Shown piece after piece: positions 17,694 through 26,468 of a stretch of 64,000 bases of DNA. The notes beneath the pieces were generated by a model. The model saw only the letters and a list, made by a program, of their open reading frames with translations. It did not search any database and was not told where the DNA came from. Position 1 is the stretch's first letter; every line of letters starts with the position of its first letter. Made by a program: the position numbers and the translations under genes. Source of the stretch: JBBSMX01 sp038232935 (GTDB lineage: Bacteria > Bacteroidota > Rhodothermia > Rhodothermales > JANQRZ01); the NCBI GenBank assembly GCA_038232935.1, contig JBBSMX010000003.1:9362-73361 (forward strand). Reading direction: 5' to 3'.

Positions 17694-18524
17694 ATGACTA
17701 TCGACCTCAGCCCGTACCGCATCGAACCCGGCGAGCCGCCTCGCCTCGCCGAGCGCGCCACGGCCGACACGCAGGGTCTCTCCGAAAAGCGCGACGAAGA
17801 CCGCGTCGACGCACAGGTCAAGGAGAACCTCGACCGGCTCGACGATTTGCAGGAGCGGCTCTACGCCGAGCGAAAGCAATCGCTGCTCGTCATCCTGCAG
17901 GCGATGGACGGTGCGGGCAAGGACTCGACCATCGAGCACGTCTTCGGTGAACTGAACCCGCAGGGCGTGCGCGTGTGGAGTTTCGGCAAGCCGACCGAGA
18001 AGGAGCTCGCGCACGACTTCCTCTGGCGCGTCCACAAGCAGACGCCGGGTGCGGGTTACATCGGCGTGTTCAACCGCTCGCACTACGAAGACGTGCTGAT
18101 CGTCCGCGTCCACGGCTGGGCTCCGCCGGACATCATCGAGCGCCGCTACGAGCACATCAACCACTTCGAGCGGCTCCTCGCCGATGGCGGCACGCGCATC
18201 GTGAAGCTGATGCTCCACGTCTCGAAAGACTACCAACTCGAACGGATGCGGCGGCGGCTGCAGAAGCCGGACAAGCACTGGAAGTTCAACCCGGACGACC
18301 TCAAAGAGCGGAAGCTGTGGGATGACTACATGGAGGCGTTCGAGACCGCGCTCACGCGCTGTTCGACGGAGACTGCGCCGTGGTACGTCATCCCCGGCGA
18401 GGAGCGGTGGTTCCGCGACCTCGTCGTCAGCCAGCTCCTGCTGAAGACGATGGAGGCGATGAACCCGCAGTATCCCGAGCCCTCCTTCGACCCCGCCGAC
18501 TACCCGCCGGAATCAATCTCCTGA
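17694..18524 (+). CDS. ppk2: Polyphosphate kinase 2 family protein
   Basis: 276-residue PPK2-type phosphotransferase that uses polyphosphate to phosphorylate a nucleotide (or the reverse). Motifs: Walker A ILQAMDGAGKDSTIEHV (about residues 65-80), Walker B region GVFNRSHYEDVLIVRVH, the lid-region arginines RMRRRLQKPDKHWKFNPDD and the C-terminal PWYVIPGEERWFRDLVVS. The single-domain length fits class I or III, which prefer NDP or NMP; the exact class cannot be settled by eye. The ATG at 17694 matches MTIDLSPYRIEPGEPP. Its last 12 bases overlap the convergent kinase-like gene on the other strand. Confidence 0.93.
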   Translation: MTIDLSPYRIEPGEPPRLAERATADTQGLSEKRDEDRVDAQVKENLDRLDDLQERLYAERKQSLLVILQAMDGAGKDSTIEHVFGELNPQGVRVWSFGKPTEKELAHDFLWRVHKQTPGAGYIGVFNRSHYEDVLIVRVHGWAPPDIIERRYEHINHFERLLADGGTRIVKLMLHVSKDYQLERMRRRLQKPDKHWKFNPDDLKERKLWDDYMEAFETALTRCSTETAPWYVIPGEERWFRDLVVSQLLLKTMEAMNPQYPEPSFDPADYPPESIS

Positions 18525-19442
18525 CGCTGCGGCGAGCGCGAACCGTTGGGCGCGGGCGAGGGCGCCCTGGACCGGGCGGCGCGACGGGCGGACGACGCTC
18601 CAGCGGGGGAGATGGCGCACGAGGGCCTCGGTGACGCACTCGCGGTAGTAGGCTTCTTCGGCTAGACCTCCCAGCAGGGCTATGCGTGGAGCGATGGGTT
18701 GTTCTGCGGCGCGTGTCACCAGCCAGCCTGCGCGCTGCGCGAGCGCGTTCGCCTGCATCTTCAACACGCGCGTGCATGCCCAGTCGCCTGCCTCTGCTGT
18801 CGCCACGACGAGCGGGGCCATTTCCTGCACCTTCCAACCCTCGGCATATACTTTATGTATGAGATCGTCGGGCGTCGTGATGCCGAACTGTTCGGCGAGG
18901 CGTTGGCGGAGTGCGGTGGGCTCGCCCCCGTCGAAGTCGGCGGCGACGGCACCGAGGGCCGCTGCGCCGATGGCGGTACCACTGCCCTCGTCGCCGATGC
19001 GTGGTCCCCAGCCGCCGGCCCGCAGCAGCGTCCCTTCTTCCGTGCGAGCCAGCACTGCAGAGCCGGTCCCGACGATAACGATCATCCCACTCTCGTGCTC
19101 GAACGCCGCATCCAGCGCGATGAGGGCGTCGTGCTCCACTGCGAGCGAGCAAGCGGCGAGGGAGGAGCCGAGGCGGTCGCGGAGGCGAGCCATGAGGTCG
19201 GCCTGTTCGGTCGCTCGGCCTGCTCCGGCCACGCCTGCACAGATGCTGCCTGTGCCGTCGTGCTCCAGCGACCCCGCGACGTCAGTGATGAGAGAGGCGA
19301 GGACGTCCGCGCTCTGCTCGACACCGTCACGCTGGAGGTTCACACCAGGGCCGATACGGGTCGCCGACGCTTTGCCTGCGAGGGCCAAAACATCGGTTTT
19401 AGAGCCTCCAGCGTCGATGCCGATGTAAAGGGGAGGGGGCAT
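18513..19442 (-). CDS. BadF/BadG/BcrA/BcrD-type ATPase, N-acetylglucosamine kinase-like
   Basis: 309-residue sugar-kinase-fold protein. It starts with the phosphate-1 motif YIGIDAGGSKTDVLAL and has SICAGVAGAGR, a phosphate-2-like MIVIVGTGSAVLA and the family signature GGWGPRIGDEGSGTAIG, with the C-terminal adenosine motif LLGGLAEEAYY. These match eukaryote-like GlcNAc kinases and the related activator ATPases. With no other amino-sugar genes beside it, substrate assignment is tentative; peptidoglycan sugar recycling is plausible. It is 28 nt downstream of the penicillin acylase gene and probably co-transcribed with it. Confidence 0.85.
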   Translation of the reverse strand: MPPPLYIGIDAGGSKTDVLALAGKASATRIGPGVNLQRDGVEQSADVLASLITDVAGSLEHDGTGSICAGVAGAGRATEQADLMARLRDRLGSSLAACSLAVEHDALIALDAAFEHESGMIVIVGTGSAVLARTEEGTLLRAGGWGPRIGDEGSGTAIGAAALGAVAADFDGGEPTALRQRLAEQFGITTPDDLIHKVYAEGWKVQEMAPLVVATAEAGDWACTRVLKMQANALAQRAGWLVTRAAEQPIAPRIALLGGLAEEAYYRECVTEALVRHLPRWSVVRPSRRPVQGALARAQRFALAAASGD

Positions 19443-19470
19443 AGAGGAAAGGTCTTGCGAGCAAGTGCGC

Positions 19471-21528
19471 TCAACCGTCGGCAGGAATGAGTCGAATGCT
19501 CCGCTCGGGCGTGACGGTGCGCCCGACGGCGTAGGGCTCGACAGGGTCGGTGAGGCGACGACCACGGAAGGCGCTGTCGTAGAGGTCACGGTGGCGAATC
19601 CAGACAGGTTCCCAGTCGGGAGCACGGCTCTTCGCTGCCCATGCGGCGGTGGAAGGGGTTTCGGGGAATAGACGGGACGGCCCCCACGCGAGCGTTGTCG
19701 GGTGGCCGCCATCGGGGCGGATCGCGGGGGCGAACCGGCGCCGGCCCGTCTCGGACGCGTCCCGCGTGAACAGGGGGAAGTAGCGTGTGGCACCCTGCAC
19801 GTTCTGCCAGCGCCAGCGTGCTCCGACCTCGCCGTGCTCTTCCTCCAATTGCGCCAGCGCACGCTGGAGAGACGTCCGAAGGTCCGTGACGACCGGGGGC
19901 TCCGCGACCACGCCCGTGGAGTCCGGAGGCGGAAGGGGAGCGGTCACGACGGCCAAGTCGGGCAATGCGCCAGTGTTCTCTCGGTAGGCTTCCATCCACC
20001 GCTCGAATATAGAAGCTGCAATGGACGCGGGGTCGTAGCGGAAGTCCCAACTCCGGAGGTAGGCGGAGGCGTCACGAAGGTTCTCTTCTACATCATCCGG
20101 CCCGCCCAGCGTAGCGATGACGGGCGGGGCCAGTTCTGCCGCCCACGTGCTGTAAGCGTCGGTCAGAAGACCTGTAGCGCTGACGGCCGTACTGTCTCCG
20201 TTCAGCAGCGTGAGGCGGTCGGCCACGTACGTGCTCCAGGGGTGGCTGCCGGCGAAGGTGCCGCCTGGTAGATTGCGGACGACCGCCGGACTCCCCAGCA
20301 CCCGTGCCTGGCTACCGTCCACGATGAGGCCTCCGCCGGGGAACAGGGTAAACGTCGGTGCTTCCCCTTGGAGCAGCGCGCGCCATGCCGAGAGGTCGGT
20401 GCCCGTTTCGAAGCCGCGCCATCGGATCTGCCACGTAGCCGGCAGGGACGGAGGCGCAGCGAGCGTGTCCACGACGCGCCCTAGCGTATCACGCACGAGG
20501 GTGGGAGCCTGCGGCGGTGGTGGCGGAGTGGTGGGGTCGTAGAGCAGCAGCGCGCCCCCAGCACGGTAGAGTGTCACCAGAGACTCGTCGCCGCTGCGGG
20601 TGACGACGCGAGCAAAGGTTGGGTTCGGGGCAAGGGAATCGGTGGCGGGAGCAAGGGTGGTCGTTCCATTCAGGAAGATGCTCCACGCGGTGCTCCCGTA
20701 GCCGGACGGTACCATGAGGGTACCGGGGATTGAGGCGACGAGCGTGTTGCGGCCACCCTGACGGAGCATGACCCCGCGGAAGAGCGGGAGGGCCGAGCTT
20801 CCGTAGACCTGTCGCTGCACGAAGGTGGTTCCGGTCGAGTCGCTGAGGGTGAAGGCGAGGGCGTGTTCCAGCCCGCCGAGGTAGAGTGTGCTGCGGAAGA
20901 CTGAGTCCGCAGTGGCGAACCGGCGCAGCGGCGTGCTCGCCCGGTACGCGGCCTGCACGGTCGAGTCCTCGGAAGCAGGTGGCACGGCGAGGTAAGCCAT
21001 GAGCCTTTCGACGGCGAGGGCGTCCCACGGCCGCCACGGCTTGGCGTGTACGTCGAACAGCACGAACTCGTCGCCCTCGTCGAGCCGGGCGCGCTCGAAG
21101 GCGCGGTTGACGCCGCGGGCGTATGCCTGGAGCACGGCGCGGTCGTCGTCGGAGAGGGTGTCGTAGGTGGCACGGGCGAACGCGCCGAAACCGAGCGTGA
21201 GGGCGTGGCGGTCGAGGGTGAGGGCCGTCGAGTCCTGGAACCACTCGCTGAGCGAGCCCGTGGCGGCCTGCCGCCAGAGCACCATCGGCCATGCGCTTTG
21301 CAGGGCGTGGACGTATCCGAGCCCCGTGTACAGGTCGGTCTCGTTCTGCGCTTCGATGATCGGGATGTCGGACGCCGCGTAGGAGATGGTAACGGGGGCG
21401 GCGAGGCCGGGCACGCGGGCCTCGCCGCTGAAGCCGGGGCCGGTCCCGTACGCGAGGTACCAGAGGAGCACGCCCAGCCCGAGCGCGGCGAGCAGGAGGA
21501 CGAGCAGGGCGGTGAAGAGGCGAACCAC
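19471..21528 (-). CDS. Penicillin acylase family protein (Ntn hydrolase), membrane-anchored
   Basis: About 685 residues. A single N-terminal hydrophobic helix (LFTALLVLLLAALGLGVLLWYL) anchors or exports it. The alpha-chain region carries DIPIIEAQNETDLYTGLGYVHALQ and WRQAATGSLSEWF, typical of the penicillin amidase family; the chain boundary GYGSTAWSIFLNG has the expected nucleophile Ser (the family usually shows GSNNW). The natural substrate is unknown; relatives cleave beta-lactam side chains or acyl-homoserine lactones. The start is uncertain: GTG at 21528 precedes the helix directly, while upstream in-frame sequence includes a GTAGGGGC repeat at 21600 and was excluded. Confidence 0.82.
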   Translation of the reverse strand: MVRLFTALLVLLLAALGLGVLLWYLAYGTGPGFSGEARVPGLAAPVTISYAASDIPIIEAQNETDLYTGLGYVHALQSAWPMVLWRQAATGSLSEWFQDSTALTLDRHALTLGFGAFARATYDTLSDDDRAVLQAYARGVNRAFERARLDEGDEFVLFDVHAKPWRPWDALAVERLMAYLAVPPASEDSTVQAAYRASTPLRRFATADSVFRSTLYLGGLEHALAFTLSDSTGTTFVQRQVYGSSALPLFRGVMLRQGGRNTLVASIPGTLMVPSGYGSTAWSIFLNGTTTLAPATDSLAPNPTFARVVTRSGDESLVTLYRAGGALLLYDPTTPPPPPQAPTLVRDTLGRVVDTLAAPPSLPATWQIRWRGFETGTDLSAWRALLQGEAPTFTLFPGGGLIVDGSQARVLGSPAVVRNLPGGTFAGSHPWSTYVADRLTLLNGDSTAVSATGLLTDAYSTWAAELAPPVIATLGGPDDVEENLRDASAYLRSWDFRYDPASIAASIFERWMEAYRENTGALPDLAVVTAPLPPPDSTGVVAEPPVVTDLRTSLQRALAQLEEEHGEVGARWRWQNVQGATRYFPLFTRDASETGRRRFAPAIRPDGGHPTTLAWGPSRLFPETPSTAAWAAKSRAPDWEPVWIRHRDLYDSAFRGRRLTDPVEPYAVGRTVTPERSIRLIPADG

Positions 21529-21599
21529 GGAAGGATAGGGGGATCGGGGGCGAACAAGGAGACGGCAAAGGTACGGCAGATGCTTTCCAACAGGCGACC

Positions 21600-21626
21600 G
21601 TAGGGGCAAGGCGTGCCTTGCCCGCG
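21600..21626. repeat. GTAGGGGC-type palindromic repeat between polX and the acylase gene
   Basis: GTAGGGGCAAGGC followed by GTGCCTTGCCCGCG: an imperfect palindrome of the same family as 2116-2143, lying between the polX stop and the acylase start. Confidence 0.6.
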
Positions 21627-21669
21627 TCGGGGTTGGCACATGCGGTCGGCGATCCCTCTTGTGCTGCCG

Positions 21670-23367
21670 CTATCCCTCCATCTTCAGCGCGGTGCGCGAG
21701 GCCAGCCACGCGGCGAATTCGTCGGCGGACTTCGCGTTCAGGCACTGCTCCGGCGTCAGCCAACCTTTCCGCGCAACGGCAACGCCCCACTGCACGTCCT
21801 CCAGCCCGTCGACGGCATGGGCGTCCGGGTTGATCGCGATGAGCACGCCTTGCGCCGTGGCTTCCCGGACGTAGCGCCAGTCCATGTCCAGCCGGTACGG
21901 ATTCGCGTTCACTTCGATAGCGACGCCGTGCGCCGCGCACGCGGTGATTACGCGGCTGTGGTCTACGGGATAGCCCTCGCGGGAGAGCAAGAGGCGGCCC
22001 GTGAGGTGTCCCATGATTGCCACGTGGGGATGCTCGGCAGCCCGGATTAGCCGCTCCGTCGCCTCGTCTTCCGTCATGTTGAAGTGCGAGTGGGTGCTGG
22101 CGACGACGAAGTCGAGTTCGGCGAGCACGTCGTCGGGGTAGTCGAGCGAGCCGTCGCGGAGGATGTCACACTCGGAGCCGTGGAAGATGCGGAACGGCGG
22201 GCCTCCATCAGCGGCGAACGCGGCGTTGAGGGCGCGGACCTCCTCGGACTGCTCGCGCAGCCGCTCCACGGAGAGGCCGTTCGCGATCTGGAGTGATCGG
22301 CTGTGGTCGCAAACGCCGAAGTATCCGAGCCCCATCGCGCGGGCGGCCTCGGCCATCTGCCGGAGCGTGTGTGCGCCGTCGCTGTAGGTCGAGTGGTTGT
22401 GGAGCGTGCCGCGCAGGTCGCCGGCGGCGATCAGCCGGGGCAAGTCGCCGTCCGAGGCGGCGGCGGCGAGTTCGCCACGATCCTCGCGCAACTCAGGTGG
22501 AATCCACGTGAGTCCGTGGTTCTCGTAGATCGCAGCTTCGTCCGTCACCTCGCCCGGCTCGCCGTAGCGGTCGACGAATGCGGTGACGTGTTCGGCCGAG
22601 CCCGTGTGCTGCCACCACATACGCGGAAAGTCGTCGGACTCGGCGTGATAGACCCGCAGGTCGAGGCCGTCGGGGAGTGTACCGGCGAAGAACACATCGT
22701 CGGCTGCGTCGCTAGGCGCGGCGTGGCGGGCGAGGAGGGAGCGGAGCGCGTCCGCATCGCCCGCCACGACGAGGTCAGCCTCGGCGACGGTTTCGAGCTT
22801 GCGCCGGAGGGCACCGGCGAGTTCGGCCCGTTCGATGCCCGCATGGGTACGAAGGGCTTGCATCAGCGGGGCGACGGCGTCAAGCGCTTCGAAATAGCGG
22901 CGGCGGGCGCGGTACCGCCTGAGCTGGTGAAGGTTGTCGAGAATCGTGTCCTGCGACTTCTTCCCGAACCCTTCGAGCTCGGCGATGCGGCCCGTCGCGG
23001 CCATCTCTTCGAGGTCGTCGAGCGTGGTCACGCCGAGCTGCGTCCAGAGGGCACGGACTTTCTTCGGCCCCAGCCCTTTGATGCGGAGCACGTCGAGGAG
23101 ACCGGGCGGCAGCGTTTCGATGAGTTCGTCGAGCGTCTCGAACGAGCCCGTCGTCACGAGCGATGCGATGTCGTCGGCGATGCCTTTGCCGATGCCCTGC
23201 ACCTCGGTCATCTCCCCGCGCTCGACGAGTTGGAGGACGGACTCGTCCATGCGGTCCACGGTCCGCGAAGCGCTGCCGTAGGCACGGGCACGGAACGCGT
23301 TGCCGCCGGTCAGTTCGATGAGGTCGGCCGTCTGCTTGAGATGCCGGGCGATGCTTTTGTTGGTCAT
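21670..23367 (-). CDS. polX: PolX-type DNA polymerase/PHP exonuclease with altered polymerase site
   Basis: 565-residue protein of the bacterial family X polymerase-PHP type, used in base-excision or gap repair. Residues 1-150 hold helix-hairpin-helix DNA-binding motifs (VQGIGKGIADDIASL, IKGLGPKKVRALW, LEGFGKKSQDTIL). The nucleotidyl transferase motif is at 185-198, but where the family has G-S-x-RR...D-x-D this protein has G-A-L-RR...E196-A-D198; Asp237 (LDLRVY) and the thumb TGSAEH are kept. The PHP domain (about 335-565) looks intact: TLHNHSTYSDG, GVCDHSRS, HGSECDI, ASTHSHF, EVNANPYRLDMDW, INPDAHAVD. The nuclease is therefore likely active while polymerase activity is doubtful. Confidence 0.92.
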   Translation of the reverse strand: MTNKSIARHLKQTADLIELTGGNAFRARAYGSASRTVDRMDESVLQLVERGEMTEVQGIGKGIADDIASLVTTGSFETLDELIETLPPGLLDVLRIKGLGPKKVRALWTQLGVTTLDDLEEMAATGRIAELEGFGKKSQDTILDNLHQLRRYRARRRYFEALDAVAPLMQALRTHAGIERAELAGALRRKLETVAEADLVVAGDADALRSLLARHAAPSDAADDVFFAGTLPDGLDLRVYHAESDDFPRMWWQHTGSAEHVTAFVDRYGEPGEVTDEAAIYENHGLTWIPPELREDRGELAAAASDGDLPRLIAAGDLRGTLHNHSTYSDGAHTLRQMAEAARAMGLGYFGVCDHSRSLQIANGLSVERLREQSEEVRALNAAFAADGGPPFRIFHGSECDILRDGSLDYPDDVLAELDFVVASTHSHFNMTEDEATERLIRAAEHPHVAIMGHLTGRLLLSREGYPVDHSRVITACAAHGVAIEVNANPYRLDMDWRYVREATAQGVLIAINPDAHAVDGLEDVQWGVAVARKGWLTPEQCLNAKSADEFAAWLASRTALKMEG

Positions 23368-23441
23368 GGAGACGAGAGGGAAAGCGGGGATGGAGGCAGA
23401 AGCGGTTGCACAGACGTACCGGTGGTGCCGACCTTTGCGGG

Positions 23442-24251
23442 ATGCCGCGCACAGAAACCCATTCCGCCACCGCCGAGGTTCCGTCCGGCGCGTCTCATCC
23501 CGACGTGCCGCTTGCCCGTGTGAGTGTCATCATCCCGACGCTCAACGAGGTCAAGCGGCTCGGCTCGCTCCTAGAGACGTTCACCCCGGAGCGCCGCCGC
23601 CGCTTCGGGCTCGATGTCGTCGTCACCGACGGCGGCTCGACGGACGGCACCCTCGCCGTGGCCGAGCGCCTCGCCGACCGTATCGTCGTCCACCGTGGCC
23701 CGGAGCGGCAGACGATCTCGGCCGGACGGAACGCCGGAGCTGCCGCCGCGACCGGCCGCGTCCTCCTCTTCTTCAACGCCGATGTCCGCTTCCCCGACGA
23801 CGCCGACGCGTTCCTCGCCGACCTCATCGAGGCGGCAGAGGCCGGGGCGGCCACCTGTCGCGTCGGCGTGCACCCGGCGGAGGCGACGTGGGCGGACCGC
23901 CTCGTGCTCGGCACGTGCAACGTGCTGTTCTGCGGGCTGAACCTCGTCGGCGGCGGGATGGGGCGCGGCGAGTGCCACGCTGTCCGCCGCGACGTGTTCG
24001 AGGCCGTCGGCGGCTACAACGAAACGTACGCGGCCGGTGAAGATTTCGACCTGTTCAACCGGATCGCGCAGCGGGCGCGGCGGTGCGGCGACGGCCGCAT
24101 CCGGTTCCTGTGGCACTGGGTACTCTACGAGGACCCCCGCCGCTACCGGCAAGCGGGCTACGTGCGGACGATGTGGGACTGGCTTCGCAACTCGGCTTCC
24201 ATCACGTTCCTCGGCCGTTCGTACTCCGACGCGTGGGAGCCGGTGCGGTAG
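23442..24251 (+). CDS. Glycosyltransferase family 2 protein
   Basis: 269-residue GT-A fold enzyme. Motifs: VSVIIPTLNEVKRL (nucleotide-sugar entry strand), VVVTDGGSTDGTLAVAER, SAGRNAGAAAATGRVLLFFNADVRF (DxD-like metal site) and VGGYNETYAAGEDFDLFNRI (acceptor side, with the catalytic-base ED). A C-terminal amphipathic region (YVRTMWDWLRNSASITFLG) suggests membrane association. The ATG at 23442 gives an N-terminal extension of ~25 residues before the domain. Substrate unknown. It stands alone between polX (divergent) and the S41 protease gene. Confidence 0.88.
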   Translation: MPRTETHSATAEVPSGASHPDVPLARVSVIIPTLNEVKRLGSLLETFTPERRRRFGLDVVVTDGGSTDGTLAVAERLADRIVVHRGPERQTISAGRNAGAAAATGRVLLFFNADVRFPDDADAFLADLIEAAEAGAATCRVGVHPAEATWADRLVLGTCNVLFCGLNLVGGGMGRGECHAVRRDVFEAVGGYNETYAAGEDFDLFNRIAQRARRCGDGRIRFLWHWVLYEDPRRYRQAGYVRTMWDWLRNSASITFLGRSYSDAWEPVR

Positions 24252-24456
24252 CGGGACAGAGCAGCGACGTTTGGCCGGGCTCCGGGTACAATTCTCGGGT
24301 TGCTCACCCGTTCTACCTCCGTGTACCCCCGTCCGGTGTCATATTTGTGACGATCTGCATCGTCAGCCACGGCGGGCAGAACTCCCACGCATCCCGTGCC
24401 TTAAAGAAGAACCTCGCGTTGCCGCCCGGCGCGCTCACACCCAATCTGACGACTCG

Positions 24457-26181
24457 ATGAAGCTCAGAAAATCTCTCCTTATCGTTTTTGTAGGCGTGCT
24501 CGGTCTCGTGATCGGCATGCAGACGCGGGACGCCGCCTCCAGCGATCCCGGTACGGACAACCTCCGGAAGATCGAGGAGGCATTCAGTTTCATCAGCGGG
24601 AACTACGTCGAGCGCGTGGACTCGGCGAAGCTTTCTGAGGACGCTATCGAGGGGATGCTCAAAGGGCTTGACCCGCACTCGGTCTACATCGACGCGGAGA
24701 GTATGCGGCGCGTCCGCGAGAACTTCGAGGCGTCGTTCGAGGGCATCGGCATCTACTACGAGTTCCTCGAAGGCCCCGACGAGCGGGACACGCTCGCCGT
24801 GCTGATGCCGATCGCGGGCGGGCCGAGCGAGGAAGCCGGGCTGCTGGCCGGCGACCGCATCGTCCGCGTCAGCGACACCACGGCCATCGGGTGGGAAACG
24901 GCCGACGTGGAGAAGTACCTCAAGGGACCGAAGGGGACGAAGGTGGACGTGACCGTGCAGCGGCACGGGTACGAGCGCCCCCTCACCTTCACGATCACCC
25001 GCGACCAGATCCCGCTCAACACGGTGATCGCCGCGCACATGATCGACGACAAGACGGGCTACATCAAGCTCCAGCGCTTCGCCCGGACGAGCTACGAGGA
25101 GTTCATGACCTCGTTGCGGAGCCTCGAAGCGCAGGGCATGGAGCGGCTCGTCTTCGACCTCCGCGACAACGCGGGCGGCCTCATGGAGATGGCGATCCGC
25201 ATCTCCGACGAGTTCCTCCCGGCCGACGGCATGATCGTCTACACCCGCAGCCGCCGCGGCGATTACAACCGCGAGTACCGTGCCCGGGCGGGCGGCTCGT
25301 TCGAGGACAAGCCGGTGATCGTGCTCGTCAACGAGAACTCCGCGAGCGCGAGCGAAATCGTGGCTGGCGCGCTGCAGGACCACGACCGCGCGCTCGTCGT
25401 CGGGCGTCGGACCTTCGGCAAAGGGCTCGTCCAGCAGCAGTTTCAGCTCGACGACGGCAGCGTGCTCCAGATGACGATCTCGCGCTACTACACGCCGGCC
25501 GGACGCCTCATCCAGACGCCCTATGACCGCGGCGCGGACGAGGAGGACTACTACGCCTCGAAGGTCGAGCTAGCCAAGGCGGACCGCGACCTCGTCCAGC
25601 AGTTCATCGAGCATGCCCCGGGCGGCGGTGCGGTCGATGCGATGGAGCTGGCGGAGGACGTGCCGGATTCCCTCCGCTTTAAGACCGATGGCGGGCGCAC
25701 CGTCTATGGCGGCGGCGGCATCCTCCCGGACTACCTCGTGCCCATGGACACGATCTCCGTCGCGCTGCGGACGGTGATCGCCCGGAGCCTCGACAGCGAG
25801 TTCTCCCGCGCGTACCTCGACGGGGCAGGCAGTGGACTTCGCGACGAGTGGCGGGGCCGGGAAAACGAGTTCATTCGCACCTACCAGCCCGACGACCAGC
25901 TCTTCCAGGCCTTTGTAGGCTACGCGAAGGAGCACGGCGTCAGCGTCGTAGACCAGATGCCGGATGACGACGGCGAGCGCGACGACGTGATCGCACGGTC
26001 CAAGCTTCAGGAGGCCCGACCGCAGATCGAGGCGCGGGTCAAGGCGTATCTCGCGCGCCGCCTCTTCGGCATCGAAGCGTTCTATCCCGTGGTGCAGACC
26101 ATCGACCCGACGTTCCAGGAGGCGATGGGTCTGTGGCCGCAGGCTTCGGGCCTGGCCGTTGCGATGGGTCGCAGCCGGTAG
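24457..26181 (+). CDS. S41 family carboxyl-terminal processing protease
   Basis: 574-residue periplasmic serine protease of the CtpA/Tsp type. A signal/anchor helix (LLIVFVGVLGLVIGM) is followed by the family start LRKIEEAFSFISGNYVE, a PDZ domain (about residues 85-170; GIGIYYEF, AGLLAGDRIVRV) and the catalytic core with GYIKLQRF, NAGGLMEMA, the Ser nucleophile in NENSASASEIVAGAL and the general-base Lys in GRRTFGKGLVQ. An ~170-residue C-terminal extension follows. Such proteases trim or degrade envelope proteins. The ATG at 24457 matches MKLRKSLLIV. It is monocistronic; the next gene begins 287 nt on, behind a clear promoter. Confidence 0.94.
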   Translation: MKLRKSLLIVFVGVLGLVIGMQTRDAASSDPGTDNLRKIEEAFSFISGNYVERVDSAKLSEDAIEGMLKGLDPHSVYIDAESMRRVRENFEASFEGIGIYYEFLEGPDERDTLAVLMPIAGGPSEEAGLLAGDRIVRVSDTTAIGWETADVEKYLKGPKGTKVDVTVQRHGYERPLTFTITRDQIPLNTVIAAHMIDDKTGYIKLQRFARTSYEEFMTSLRSLEAQGMERLVFDLRDNAGGLMEMAIRISDEFLPADGMIVYTRSRRGDYNREYRARAGGSFEDKPVIVLVNENSASASEIVAGALQDHDRALVVGRRTFGKGLVQQQFQLDDGSVLQMTISRYYTPAGRLIQTPYDRGADEEDYYASKVELAKADRDLVQQFIEHAPGGGAVDAMELAEDVPDSLRFKTDGGRTVYGGGGILPDYLVPMDTISVALRTVIARSLDSEFSRAYLDGAGSGLRDEWRGRENEFIRTYQPDDQLFQAFVGYAKEHGVSVVDQMPDDDGERDDVIARSKLQEARPQIEARVKAYLARRLFGIEAFYPVVQTIDPTFQEAMGLWPQASGLAVAMGRSR

Positions 26182-26210
26182 CGTGGGTGCCGACGCTATA
26201 ATTTTTTATC

Positions 26211-26247
26211 GCGGGCGCGGCGGAGAGAGCAACTCCGCTGCGCCCGC
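26211..26247. other. Perfect 15-bp GC-rich hairpin after the S41 protease gene
   Basis: GCGGGCGCGGCGGAG (26211-26225) and CTCCGCTGCGCCCGC (26233-26247) differ by one base pair from a perfect stem with a 7-nt loop. A T-tract (ATTTTTT, 26201-26207) precedes rather than follows it, so it is not a classical plus-strand terminator. It may still be a 3'-end stabilising structure. Confidence 0.4.
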
Positions 26248-26333
26248 TGTGTCTGAAGGGCTGCTTCCCCCACCTTAATCGCCCTTCTCGGGTGTTTCGG
26301 AACTCGATACAGGGCTCCGTCTGTTGTGTTGCG

Positions 26334-26362
26334 TTGACAATCCCAGGTAGATTGGGGATATT
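26334..26362 (+). promoter_or_regulatory. Sigma-70-like promoter for the exbB operon
   Basis: TTGACA at 26334-26339, a 17-bp spacer, then GATATT at 26357-26362. The -35 is consensus and the spacing optimal; it lies ~107 bp before the exbB ATG in an otherwise featureless gap. Confidence 0.55.
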
Positions 26363-26468
26363 GAGGACCGCTCTGCGCCGTCCCACCCCTTCTGCCGGTG
26401 TATCAGGCCTGCTCGCGGCTCGTCTCTTCCTTTTCGTTGTTCACCCGCATCGCCCCCGGAGGTAATCT

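Noticed and set aside
24270..24295. Bacteroidota-type promoter (TTTG ... TACAATTC) before the S41 protease
   Set aside because: The spacing and the -7 element do not fit the TTTG/TAnnTTTG consensus well.
26201..26247. Intrinsic terminator after the S41 protease
   Set aside because: The T-tract precedes the hairpin on the plus strand instead of following it, and the minus strand has no gene ending there.
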